Assembly (NCBI GenBank): GCA_037576195.1
Contig: CM075102.1
Location: 37,010,745-37,074,744 of the forward strand
Direction of reading: 5' to 3'
DNA from: Phytoseiulus persimilis
Taxonomy: Eukaryota; Arthropoda; Arachnida; Mesostigmata; Phytoseiidae
Length of the DNA: 64,000 bases
Both the position numbers and the translations under genes were made by a program. Shown piece after piece: positions 38,301-44,700 of the stretch. Position 1 is the first letter of the stretch, and each line of letters opens with the position of its first letter. The notes beneath the pieces are model-generated. The model saw only the letters and a list, made by a program, of their open reading frames with translations, was not told the DNA's origin and ran no database searches.

Positions 38301-39897
38301 TCAAGAAACCCACTCAAAAAGCCACGTCATTGTTCGGTTTTCTGTCTCCGTTTTCAACAGAGGTCTGGACATACGTAGTGGGCGCGTATTTGGGCGTATC
38401 ATGCGTGCTGTTCCTGGTAGGCCGCATGTCGCCCTACGAGTGGGACAATCCCCATCCATGCCGGCAAAACGACCAGGTTCTTGAAAACAGCTTCTCTCTG
38501 CTGAATTCCATGTGGTTTACCATCGGTAAGTGTACGGATCGATTGGTGGGATCCGCCGTCGGGTTGGACAGGTGCAGGATTCGACAAAAGTGAATCAACA
38601 GTGGGTCGTCTGTCCGGGTGTCCCTGTTCCCTGTCCACGTGCCGCCATCCTTCCGGTCCGCTGAAGCAGAAGAAGGAGCTGACGCATTGCCCGGGGTTGA
38701 TCCGCTGTTCGCTTGCAGGTTCTCTCATGCAACAGGGATCCGATCTCGCCCCGAAAGCCATGTCCACCCGCACCGTCGCCGGTATCTGGTACTTCTTCAC
38801 CCTGATCATGATTTCATCATACACCGCCAATTTGGCCGCTTTCCTCACAGTCGAGAAGACAGTCTATCCAGTCGAGAGTGCTGACGACCTCGCCAAACAG
38901 ACTAAAATAAAGTACGGCTGCGTGAAATCAGGCAGCACCCGCGCCTTCTTCAAGGAGTCCAAGATCCCCACATTTATGAAAATGCACAAATTCATGGAGG
39001 AACTCAACACTTACGTCGCGACCTCGGCCGAGGGCAAGCAGAGGGTCAGCCAAGGGTAAGTGCTGCGCGCAGCGCCTATCATATCCGGAAACTTACGTTC
39101 GAGTTGCGTTTCAAACCGAGGTGAATTTTCTCGCTGATGTTCCGATTCGGTCGATGCCCCGACCCGACCGGGATGGCAGTTCTCCGCTCCTGTTTTTCGT
39201 TGACTTCTGCTGTAACTGAACTCGTTTCGATCTTCACAGCGACTACGCGTTCCTCATGGAATCGGCCTCGATCGAGTTTCTCGTCGAGAGAAATTGCAAT
39301 CTCACTCAGATCGGAGGCCTGCTCGACAACAAGGGATACGGTATCGTCACCGTCAAGAACTCCCCCTTCAGGTGTGTCAACCGATCCTCCTGGTGGTTCA
39401 ACCGTCTCCTGTTAACGGTATCCCTGCGCACTGGTGGACTCAATGGTCGAGGCGCTGGTGCGTTCGTCCGCGTTGATTTTTTCGAAGAAAGCTGGCGGCA
39501 GACAGGGCCTACCGAGGGCTCCCGCGAGGTTTACGTCGAACTCCTCTTCATTTCACGAGTTTACTGCTCCGCGGGGAAACGCTACCTAGTCAGTACAGGG
39601 GCCGTCCGTGCGCTATCCGCCCGGCCGCCCGTCCTCCCACTCACTCGTTCGTCCGTCCGTCCGTCCGTCCGTACGTTTGATAGGTTGCTTACTTGCCTGT
39701 CTGCCATCCCAACTCTCAGACTTCCCACCGTTCCGCCGGTGACTGAGTCCACCAGTCGCACCGCTACTACCGGGCGAGCCCGCCGAGCTTCCAGCCGTGA
39801 GAGAAACAGAGCAGGGCAAGAAGACGGAGGTGTAAGAAACTAACGCTTGGGCTACTTTGGATTCCAGACAAGTCCTGTCGTCGGGCATCCTGCAATT
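4908..39897 (+). CDS. Kainate-type ionotropic glutamate receptor subunit, 5' and 3' incomplete (gene span, 11 exons)
   Basis: This gene encodes a ligand-gated cation channel subunit of the plasma membrane that opens on binding glutamate. Eleven exons join in phase to about 738 residues. In order they give the amino-terminal domain (about 1-390), S1 of the ligand-binding domain (from about 395), M1, the M2 pore loop with LMQQGS, M3 with SYTANLAAF, and S2 with ESASIEF and NCNLTQIGG. Full-length family members are usually about 850-950 residues. The signal-peptide exon and everything after the first codons of the M4-side exon are absent. All introns are GT/AG and every phase matches across its intron. 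Wording such as ADLTIT and FTMPFMN is arthropod-like. Orthology to a particular subunit cannot be set from sequence alone. The subunit could be a kainate or a neuromuscular GluRII-type receptor. The reading ends at the ambiguous base 39898. Confidence 0.93.
5776..5797. repeat. CCCG microsatellite
   Basis: This is a run of perfect GCCC/CCCG units within receptor intron 1. It belongs to the same CG-containing tetranucleotide class as the tracts at 3727, 39646 and 56403. Confidence 0.85.
9514..9525. repeat. C homopolymer (12 bases)
   Basis: This is a run of twelve C bases followed by TTTT in intron 1. Its length may be unreliable in the assembly. Confidence 0.8.
11386..11979 (-). pseudogene. 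Possible LTR-retroelement protease relic
   Basis: A minus-strand open frame of about 197 codons contains [11 protein letters not shown], encoded by 11521-11556 on the complement. It resembles the active-site segment of Ty3/gypsy or BEL retropepsins, a hydrophobic pair then DTG followed by S/A, acidic and V. About 25-30 residues later there is a basic, Gly-containing stretch, but the second hydrophobic-hydrophobic-Gly (usually ILG) motif is not evident and the frame stops. No zinc knuckle, reverse transcriptase motif or LTR is visible nearby. The short motif could occur by chance. If real, it is an old fragment with no capacity to move. Confidence 0.25.
13252..13333 (+). repeat. Clustered G runs, G-quadruplex candidate
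   Basis: Runs of 15 G (13252-13266), 5 G (13278-13282) and 11 G (13323-13333) lie within about 80 bases in intron 1. Such clusters can fold into G-quadruplexes and are also prone to length errors in sequencing. Confidence 0.75.
15616..15794 (+). CDS. Receptor exon B: amino-terminal domain
   Basis: The acceptor is TTTCCAG and the donor is GTGAGT at 15795. Two bases complete the Gly codon opened in exon A, and the join reads YEDHEG then [15 protein letters not shown], matching the family pattern in which YED.EG precedes IRL. The exon adds 59 complete codons, including [16 protein letters not shown], the position of the (V/I)(I/V)(F/L)DC.. strand in kainate receptors. It ends in phase 0. Both neighbouring introns are about 10 kb, so this 179-base exon stands isolated. 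Confidence 0.94.
15795..25359 (+). other. Receptor intron 2 (9.6 kb)
   Basis: The donor is GTGAGT and the acceptor is TTTGCAG. It includes a CCAT run (16497-16515), a purine-rich stretch around 18360-18640 and a GGC/AGC-rich low-complexity patch near 20104-20180. A 127-codon + strand open frame (19803-20186) is followed by AATAAA at 20200, but its end is low-complexity and it has no recognisable domain. I see no supported nested gene. Confidence 0.85.
25360..25413 (+). CDS. Receptor exon C: 54-base microexon
   Basis: The acceptor is CTTTGCAG and the donor is GTGAGT at 25414, and both borders are in phase 0. Its 18 codons read [18 protein letters not shown]. This matches the kainate-receptor segment in which a G(M/L)(M/L)TE motif is followed by aromatic/hydrophobic residues and then DL, and the DL begins the next exon. 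Without it the fragments on either side would leave a gap in an otherwise collinear domain. Confidence 0.92.
25414..28914 (+). other. Receptor intron 3 (3.5 kb)
   Basis: The donor is GTGAGT and the acceptor is GATTACAG. The main content is the inverted duplication at 27583-27720, preceded by a stretch (about 26600-26780) with many short GGATTC/GAATC-type motifs. No nested gene is supported. Confidence 0.85.
27583..27720. repeat. Inverted duplication, order A-B-A'-B'
   Basis: Block B (27603-27651, 49 bases) and its inverted copy (27672-27720) match at all but one position. The 20-base spacer between them holds 27654-27669, a perfect 16-base inverted copy of block A (27583-27598). Both blocks are inverted separately while keeping their order, so this is not a plain hairpin. 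A foldback element or a replication template switch are possible origins. No coding sequence or flanking target duplication is visible. Confidence 0.9.
28915..29244 (+). CDS. Receptor exon D: amino-terminal domain
   Basis: The acceptor is ATTACAG and the donor is GTGAGT at 29245, both phase 0. Its 110 codons begin [13 protein letters not shown], the kainate-type DL..(L/V)DLE.(Y/F)(R/K)Y.G motif, followed by [21 protein letters not shown]. The [19 protein letters not shown] stretch matches the TD.AL.YDAV helix of iGluR amino-terminal domains. The exon ends with SLINLMRP, which leads into the LTG.I.F segment of the next exon. A Pro-rich linker (PPAPPP) lies between the last two motifs. Confidence 0.95.
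29245..31155 (+). other. Receptor intron 4 (1.9 kb)
   Basis: The donor is GTGAGT and the acceptor is CATTACAG. The first 280 bases are strongly pyrimidine-rich on the + strand. I see nothing else of note. Confidence 0.85.
31156..31260 (+). CDS. Receptor exon E: end of amino-terminal domain
   Basis: Its 35 codons are phase 0 at both ends and start [20 protein letters not shown]. This matches the conserved (E/W)GLTG.I.F....G.R..F.LD(V/I).(S/N)L motif at the end of the amino-terminal domain. The acceptor is TTACAG. The donor GTGATA is weaker than the GTGAGT used by most exons of this gene, but protein continuity supports it. Confidence 0.93.
31261..31861 (+). other. Receptor intron 5 (601 bp)
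   Basis: The donor is GTGATA. The acceptor has a T-rich tract (31844-31856) followed by GCCAG. No other feature is seen. Confidence 0.85.
31862..31969 (+). CDS. Receptor exon F: linker into S1
   Basis: Its 36 codons are phase 0 at both ends. VGYWNP corresponds to the (I/V)G.W.P motif that precedes the S1 segment, and [10 protein letters not shown] corresponds to the N.(S/T)L(I/V)VTT(I/V)L strand that opens the ligand-binding domain. Two N-glycosylation sequons (NST and NKT) are visible. The acceptor is CTTGCCAG and the donor is GTGAGT. Confidence 0.94.
31970..37840 (+). other. Receptor intron 6 (5.9 kb)
   Basis: The donor is GTGAGT and the acceptor is TCTTCAACAG. It holds purine-rich stretches on the + strand around 33440-33620 and 34690-34930. 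A D-arm-like motif near 37395 lacks a matching T arm and is not a tRNA. No nested gene is supported. Confidence 0.82.
37841..38047 (+). CDS. Receptor exon G: S1 of the ligand-binding domain
   Basis: Its 69 codons are phase 0 at both ends. They begin [10 protein letters not shown], where kainate receptors have an EPY..(F/L) segment. [26 protein letters not shown] and DGAYG.....GYWNGM follow, all strongly conserved S1 marks of iGluRs. The donor is GTAAGC and the next intron is only 156 bp (38048-38203). Confidence 0.97.
38204..38525 (+). CDS. Receptor exon H: end of S1, M1 and start of pore loop
   Basis: The acceptor is TTTGCAG and the donor is GTAAGT. It codes [19 protein letters not shown], which contains the agonist-binding Arg (codon 38243-38245), and then [18 protein letters not shown]1 is about [25 protein letters not shown] and the beginning of the re-entrant loop ([14 protein letters not shown]) follow. 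The position taken by Pro before the LTIT motif in vertebrate kainate receptors is Asp here (38222-38224), which I recall as common in arthropod subunits. The exon ends one base into a Gly codon, and the next intron is 193 bp. Confidence 0.97.
38719..39055 (+). CDS. Receptor exon I: pore loop, M3 and S2 start
   Basis: The acceptor is GCTTGCAG and the donor is GTAAGT. Two bases complete the Gly codon from exon H, and [17 protein letters not shown] follows. The pore Q/R site is Gln by genomic codon CAA (38730-38732), typical of a calcium-permeable unedited pore. M3 contains [15 protein letters not shown], the iGluR gating motif. [14 protein letters not shown] and SGSTRAFF then give the S2 start, including the Ser/Thr pair at the agonist site. 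The exon ends in phase 2 (GG), and the next intron is 184 bp. Confidence 0.97.
39240..39371 (+). CDS. Receptor exon J: S2 of the ligand-binding domain
   Basis: The acceptor is TTCACAG. One base completes a Gly codon, giving [14 protein letters not shown]. The agonist-contact Glu (codon 39259-39261) is present. [19 protein letters not shown] and the NSPFR segment follow. In kainate receptors that segment leads into the short helix before M4. The Cys is the one that forms the S2 disulfide in the family. The exon ends in phase 2 (AG) at donor GTGTGT, weaker than the others. Confidence 0.95.
39372..39867 (+). other. Receptor intron 10 (496 bp)
   Basis: The donor is GTGTGT and the acceptor is GGATTCCAG. 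It contains the CGTC microsatellite at 39646-39675. No gene is seen. Confidence 0.7.
39646..39675. repeat. CGTC microsatellite
   Basis: These are six near-perfect CGTC/CGTT units in intron 10. They are the complement class of the CGGA/CGAA tract at 3727. Confidence 0.85.
39868..39897 (+). CDS. Receptor exon K fragment, cut at the N
   Basis: After the acceptor at 39866-39867 one base completes the Arg of SPFR. The frame then reads QVLSSGILQ and a TTN codon, so the spliced protein is [14 protein letters not shown] or F. Kainate-family receptors have here SPYR, about two variable residues, (I/L)S.(A/G)IL.LQE and then KWW and the M4 helix. The match stops exactly at the ambiguous base 39898. What follows in this frame is a Thr-rich low-complexity reading with no KWW and no M4. 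I infer that the true exon continues in sequence missing from this assembly. Confidence 0.75.
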
Positions 39898-39900
39898 NAG

Positions 39901-41064
39901 GACTCTGCGGACTACGATGCTTCCGAGCACGACGATTACGACCATGACGAGAGGTACGCCGATTACGATCATGACGAAAGGTACGCCGATTACGATCGCC
40001 GCGAAAAGCACGCAGGCTACGACCGCCACCACAAAGAGCATGCCAACCACGATCGGCTTCGCAAGGAACACGCGGGTTACGACCGCCCTCATGGAAGCCG
40101 TGCCGGAAATGTCGACTCTCACAGGGCACCCATGGGTCGTCACGGGAAAAAACAGGTCGATCACGCCGAATACGATCACCAAGACAGGGAGCACGCTGAG
40201 TACGATCGCCACGACCGGAAACATTCCGCCCACGAGCGCCACGACGGGAAACATTCCGCCGGCGAACGCCACGGCGGGAAACATGCCGACTACGAACGCC
40301 ACGGTGAGAAACACGCCGACTACGAACGCCACGGTGGGAAATACGCCGGCTACGAACGCCACGGTGGGAGGCATGCCGACTACGAGCGCCACGGTGGAAA
40401 ACACGCCGACTACGAACGCCACGGTGGGAAACACGCCGACTACGAAGAGCATGCGGACTACGACGAAGGAGAGCACTCTGATTACGACGAAGGAGAGCAC
40501 TCTGACTACGACGAAGGAGAGCACTCTGACTACGACGAAGGAGAGCACTCTGACTATGACGGAGGAGAGCACTCCGACTACGACGGAGGAGAGCACTCCG
40601 ACTATGTCGAAGGAGAGAAGTCCGACTACGATGAAGGAGACCACTCCGACTACGACGAAGGAGTGCACTCCGATTACGGTGAAGGAGAGCACGCCGACTA
40701 CGATGGTGGAGAGCATTCAGATTACCAAGACGGGGAGCACTCCGATTACGACGCTGCCAATGAACACTCCGACTACGATCACAAAGATGAGGCAAGCTAC
40801 GACGATGTTCCCCACGAAGACTACGAAGCCGATGTGGGTGCGGAATACGAAGACTCTGGGGAAGCCTATGACGACGATTCCGCAGACTATGACTCCGATG
40901 GACACGGAGACTATGACGGAAGTGACTCTCGCAGTGATTTCGACAGCAATGAGGGTAGCCATTCTGACTGGGAAAGCGGTGCTGGCAAGGCGGAGTCAGC
41001 ACGTCTTGACCACAGGATCCCGTATCCAGTCTGGCGCATGAAAAGCAAGTTTCATGCTAAGTAA
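39901..41064 (+). CDS. Asp/Tyr/His/Glu-rich tandem-repeat protein, 5' truncated
   Basis: This is 387 codons plus a TAA stop, open right back to the ambiguous base at 39898. There is no ATG until about 40130, so the N-terminus lies in missing or upstream sequence. The protein has an irregular N-terminal part (HDERYADYD-like), eight 10-residue repeats (consensus YERHGGKHAD), twelve 8-residue repeats (consensus YDEGEHSD), then an acidic non-repeated part and a basic C-terminus (VWRMKSKFHAK). The differences between repeat copies fall largely on the third codon position of this frame (TCT/TCC/TCA, GAC/GAT, TAC/TAT, CAC/CAT, GGA/GGG), which supports this frame over the Thr-rich frame on the same strand. 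AATAAA follows the stop directly. I recognise no family. The composition would suit metal or mineral binding or an extracellular matrix role, but that is a guess. No signal peptide can be seen because the start is missing. Confidence 0.7.
   Translation, partial: DSADYDASEHDDYDHDERYADYDHDERYADYDRREKHAGYDRHHKEHANHDRLRKEHAGYDRPHGSRAGNVDSHRAPMGRHGKKQVDHAEYDHQDREHAEYDRHDRKHSAHERHDGKHSAGERHGGKHADYERHGEKHADYERHGGKYAGYERHGGRHADYERHGGKHADYERHGGKHADYEEHADYDEGEHSDYDEGEHSDYDEGEHSDYDEGEHSDYDGGEHSDYDGGEHSDYVEGEKSDYDEGDHSDYDEGVHSDYGEGEHADYDGGEHSDYQDGEHSDYDAANEHSDYDHKDEASYDDVPHEDYEADVGAEYEDSGEAYDDDSADYDSDGHGDYDGSDSRSDFDSNEGSHSDWESGAGKAESARLDHRIPYPVWRMKSKFHAK
40201..40440 (+). repeat. Eight 30-bp coding repeats (YERHGGKHAD)
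   Basis: Eight consecutive 30-base units in frame encode YERHGGKHAD-like decapeptides. The first two and part of the third are diverged (RHDRKHSA forms). Synonymous differences such as GGC/GGT, CAT/CAC, GAA/GAG and GGG/GGA separate the copies. Confidence 0.93.
40459..40746 (+). repeat. Twelve 24-bp coding repeats (YDEGEHSD)
   Basis: Twelve consecutive 24-base units encode YDEGEHSD-like octapeptides. The first copies are nearly identical at the DNA level and divergence rises toward the 3' end (YVEGEKSD, YGEGEHAD, YQDGEHSD). This gradient suggests recent expansion at the 5' side of the array. A hexapeptide YEEHAD (40441-40458) joins it to the 30-bp array. Confidence 0.95.
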
Positions 41065-41071
41065 ATACTTA

Positions 41072-41081
41072 AATAAATAAA
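41072..41081 (+). promoter_or_regulatory. Overlapping AATAAA polyadenylation signals
   Basis: Two overlapping AATAAA hexamers begin at 41072 and 41076, only 7 bases after the stop of the repeat-protein frame. They support that frame and mark the 3' end of the gene, with an unusually short 3' UTR if used. Confidence 0.65.
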
Positions 41082-41623
41082 TTAATGGAAGTTCTGAATG
41101 AGTTGCGAAAATAGAGTCAATCGTTTTCGCTAGAGTTTCCCATGACGCGCTCAGTGAGTGAGAATCACCCTCCAGTAGAGTAAGGGCTTCAAGTTCCTCC
41201 CAGACTATCCAGCTACCAGCGGCAGCTTGACCAGGCTGACTGCCGTCCGCCCTCGGAGACTGCCGATACGCGCATCACCCTGATCTGATCAGTCGGCCCA
41301 GAATCCTGCTGAGCTGTATCCTAAACGCCAGGGTTTCAAAGCGACCAGAAATTCGGAGTTGTTCCGCTAGACAGCCTTTCTGATAGGGGTTGTTGTAGTT
41401 ATGTACTTGAGGTTTGAATCACCCTGTAGGACTGATAAGTTCTCATCTTCCTGTCATTCTATGAAGCAGTAGTCCGTGGTGGATGAGATACGGAAGTGAA
41501 TGTGCGCGTCGGAACGCGGAAGTCGTACCGGAACCGGTTGAGATTTGTTACGGGGTCGCAGCCACCGAGAGCTATCCGAACGAATCTCAAGACAGCGTCG
41601 ATGTAGCCGGTGTTGGTCATTTT

Positions 41624-41759
41624 GAGCCCGGACACATTTAGAGCCCGATGACATTCAGAGCCCGGTGACATTCCGAGCCCAGGAACAAACAGAGCCTGAG
41701 AACATAAGGAGCCCAGGGACCACTTGAACCCGAATAATTTTGAGCCCCAAGACATTTTT
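41624..41759 (+). repeat. 17-bp minisatellite, eight units
   Basis: There are eight head-to-tail units of 16-18 bases, each starting GAGCCC or a one-base variant and many ending in ACATT-type sequence. Divergence between copies is moderate, so the array is not very recent. It lies about 0.5 kb after the end of the repeat-protein gene. Confidence 0.9.
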
Positions 41760-44700
41760 GCCCTGCCTTCATACTGAGAGCTCAAAGATTTCTTAGAGAT
41801 TGAAACGTTTTTGATTACCTAATGATATGTTCCTTCGTTGATACCATATTTGTTTCTTGTGAATGAGGGATCCCCATTGGTAGTAAACACCATATCAGCG
41901 CCAAATCGATTGGAGCGTGCTTCTGGGTTTCCTCGCTTTAATTTAACTTGATTAACTTTAATTTCCAGGTTTCAAGCTCACCGCAGGCACTTTTCTCGAG
42001 AAAACCAATCGAGAAATGGAATACATGGAGAAAATTTTCATTGCCTGATTCCGATCAGGAACTTCTCCGATTTCGGAATTTTAAGAACCGGATTCTGCGA
42101 GAATCCTGTATGAACGCTGTATGAACCTGGATGCGACCGATAACTACACTCCGGGATTGTGAAACCTTCGTCTCCGAGGCTCGATGGATAAAGATGATCT
42201 CAAGGATCATCGGAAATTAGTCGTAAAGCGTCGTGGATCATTTTCGAAGAGTTCATCAGTATCATTGGTCTCAAATGCATCGCTCTTCAATACGCTTCCT
42301 GGAGTATGCTTGGACAAGGCTGTTCACGGAATAACTGTCAAAGATCGATCTCGGGTCGACACTCACGAGCCCGGAGTTTCATTGAGATTTTGAATCCTTC
42401 CTACCGATTCCTCTACGATAGGGGTCCAAATGACTGATCGACAGCAGATCCGAGACTGCTGAGAAAACCTACATTTGTAGCACCTCTCCATGCTCCGATC
42501 GCGTTCCGCACTTTTTTCGTACTTTTGGTTCTGACGTCGCGGGAGCAGGACTACTGGATTCACTGGCTCTCCGAGTTCTGCGACGAAAATATTCTCGCGC
42601 GGAACATTCTGTCGCGTAGATGAAGAGATTATCCATCCAGATGATTCTGACAACGATGTGCCGGCGCGGCAGTAGCACGCCGCAGTCAGGCTCCGAGCTC
42701 TTGTCCTAAAGTCACGAGTTCTCTCATTTTATTTTCTCGCCCCCTTCAGACCCAACTCCCTAATTCATCTTTCTTCGTCGCTGGCGACGGGATCTGTATT
42801 ATTTTAGCCTCTGGGCGTTCACTCGCGGGAATGAGAGAGACTCAGCAGCGACAGCAGGACTCACTTAATTAGGCTATAATCAATCCTCACCAGAATGAGA
42901 GTAACTGTTCCTTCCATTGTCTCGTTTCTCTCTCTTTCGAGCCCCGTTGACTCCGCAGGGCGAAAGCCGTTTCCGAGGCCGACTCACCAGGCGACCCATG
43001 GTTCAGACTCGTTTTCAACTGCTCTAAAACAGACGCAGATAACTAATAATAAGTTATAATCTTCTTATTGGATGTCTTGCTCCCTGGAGTTCCCCATTCG
43101 AGAGGGCGGCCAAGCGGGAGGATGAGAGACTTGGCTTCGTGTCTTCAGTGGCAGACGGCTGCGTCTGCTGGATACTTCTCCGCTACGGTCTATGGACTAA
43201 TCTAGATGCTGAATATTTATGGCTGATTAAAATTTCAATATCCGGAGCCGGTCGGCGCAGGCCACGCAGGTCGTCTGGGTAACTTGCCGGTGCGAACCCG
43301 TTAATAATTTGAGCTTTGTTCGCCCGCCTTTGCTGCATGACATTGGACACGGACCGCTACTGACCAGTTTCCATGTCGTAACATAGTGATTCTCGCACGT
43401 TCCCCTCGGACATCTTTAACGGTCAGAATATCTTTGAGCCAACCAGCGTGTCGTCATCTCCTTGTGGAATGCTGACTGCGCCCGGACTGCATCGAGGTCC
43501 AGTCCAAGCTGAGAGCAAGATGAGCAAAAGATTCTCACCCCATCCACCCCCCGCCCCCTCCTCGGTGGCAAAAGATCACGAGCCCCGGGAAGACTGGGGC
43601 TCGACCGAGCACCAGCTCGTCGGCACTTCTATCGCCAATCGAACAGGAGGCGCACAATGGTGTCGACATATCCGCTGGAGTGAGGAGTCTGCTGGATCAA
43701 AGTTTGCATAAGGCGCGTGGACTCTGAATATTGGACGAACAAGCATGGATTCAGTTTTGCGAGGCTCAACAGAGGGAGCAAATATATTCTCCTGGCCGAA
43801 AATTGCGAACCCTCCTGAGCTGCTCAGACTCAGTACCTGCTCCCCAGCCAAACCTTGGTCGTTCTTGGATGCAAATCCCTGTCATGGTTCCTCTTGGAAA
43901 CAGGTTTTGCGGAGCGAACTCGTCCTGCAAGCTACGGTTCCCACTGTCGTAACACGATATTCTTCTAATGGATCGCGCGAAGGTGGCCCGCGGGACGTGT
44001 CTACAGGGTCCCGCTGGGTGGGATCGATCCGACCAATCTTCGAGACTCGCTACGAACTCTTTCTGGTCGGGCAAGTAGAGAGGAATCCGATGTCACAGAA
44101 AAATCCACCCGGTACGTTTGCACTGACAACAAATACAATACAGGCAGCGATGAGAATCCGCCACTGCCGTCGACCTCGACGAGAAGATTGGTGGAGGTAG
44201 CGTGCATGCTGGCTCGGAGGAGGCTCTTCTCTCCCTTTAATATCTTCGTTTCCCATATCGCGTTTGGGCTCACGCGTTATCACAGGGAATTTATGGCGTC
44301 ATCCACATGGCCTCGGGCTTTGCAGGAGCAGCTAAACACGGCGAGGTCGGGCAGTGGATTTCATAACCAATACCCTGGGCACAAGCGAGTTTACTCGTCT
44401 GTCGGTTCCTGGCTTACGACGCGAGCAGCCAAGCAGCAACAGTTAAGCTGCCGGCGCGTCCCCCATTCTGGCGCATTGAATTTATCATCCGAATGACAGG
44501 ACCCATAACAAGGGCAAGGAGGAGCGCTACTCGCTGTCCCCTCGATTCTGACGAGCCCTCCATTCACACTCGACTCATGAGCCTGACCTGAGTTCCTCAT
44601 GTCACTTTGTCGTCTTCGTTCCTCGAGGAGAGTCATGGAACGAGTCACCGCTGTCGTCAACGAGCCGAGGTCGGGCTGGACGGTTGGAACAGTTCTCTTC

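Noticed and set aside
39857..41041. Thr/Ser-rich mucin-like reading in the +2 frame as a receptor C-terminus
   Set aside because: Copy-to-copy differences are silent in the other + frame and not in this one. The reading also lacks KWW and the M4 helix.
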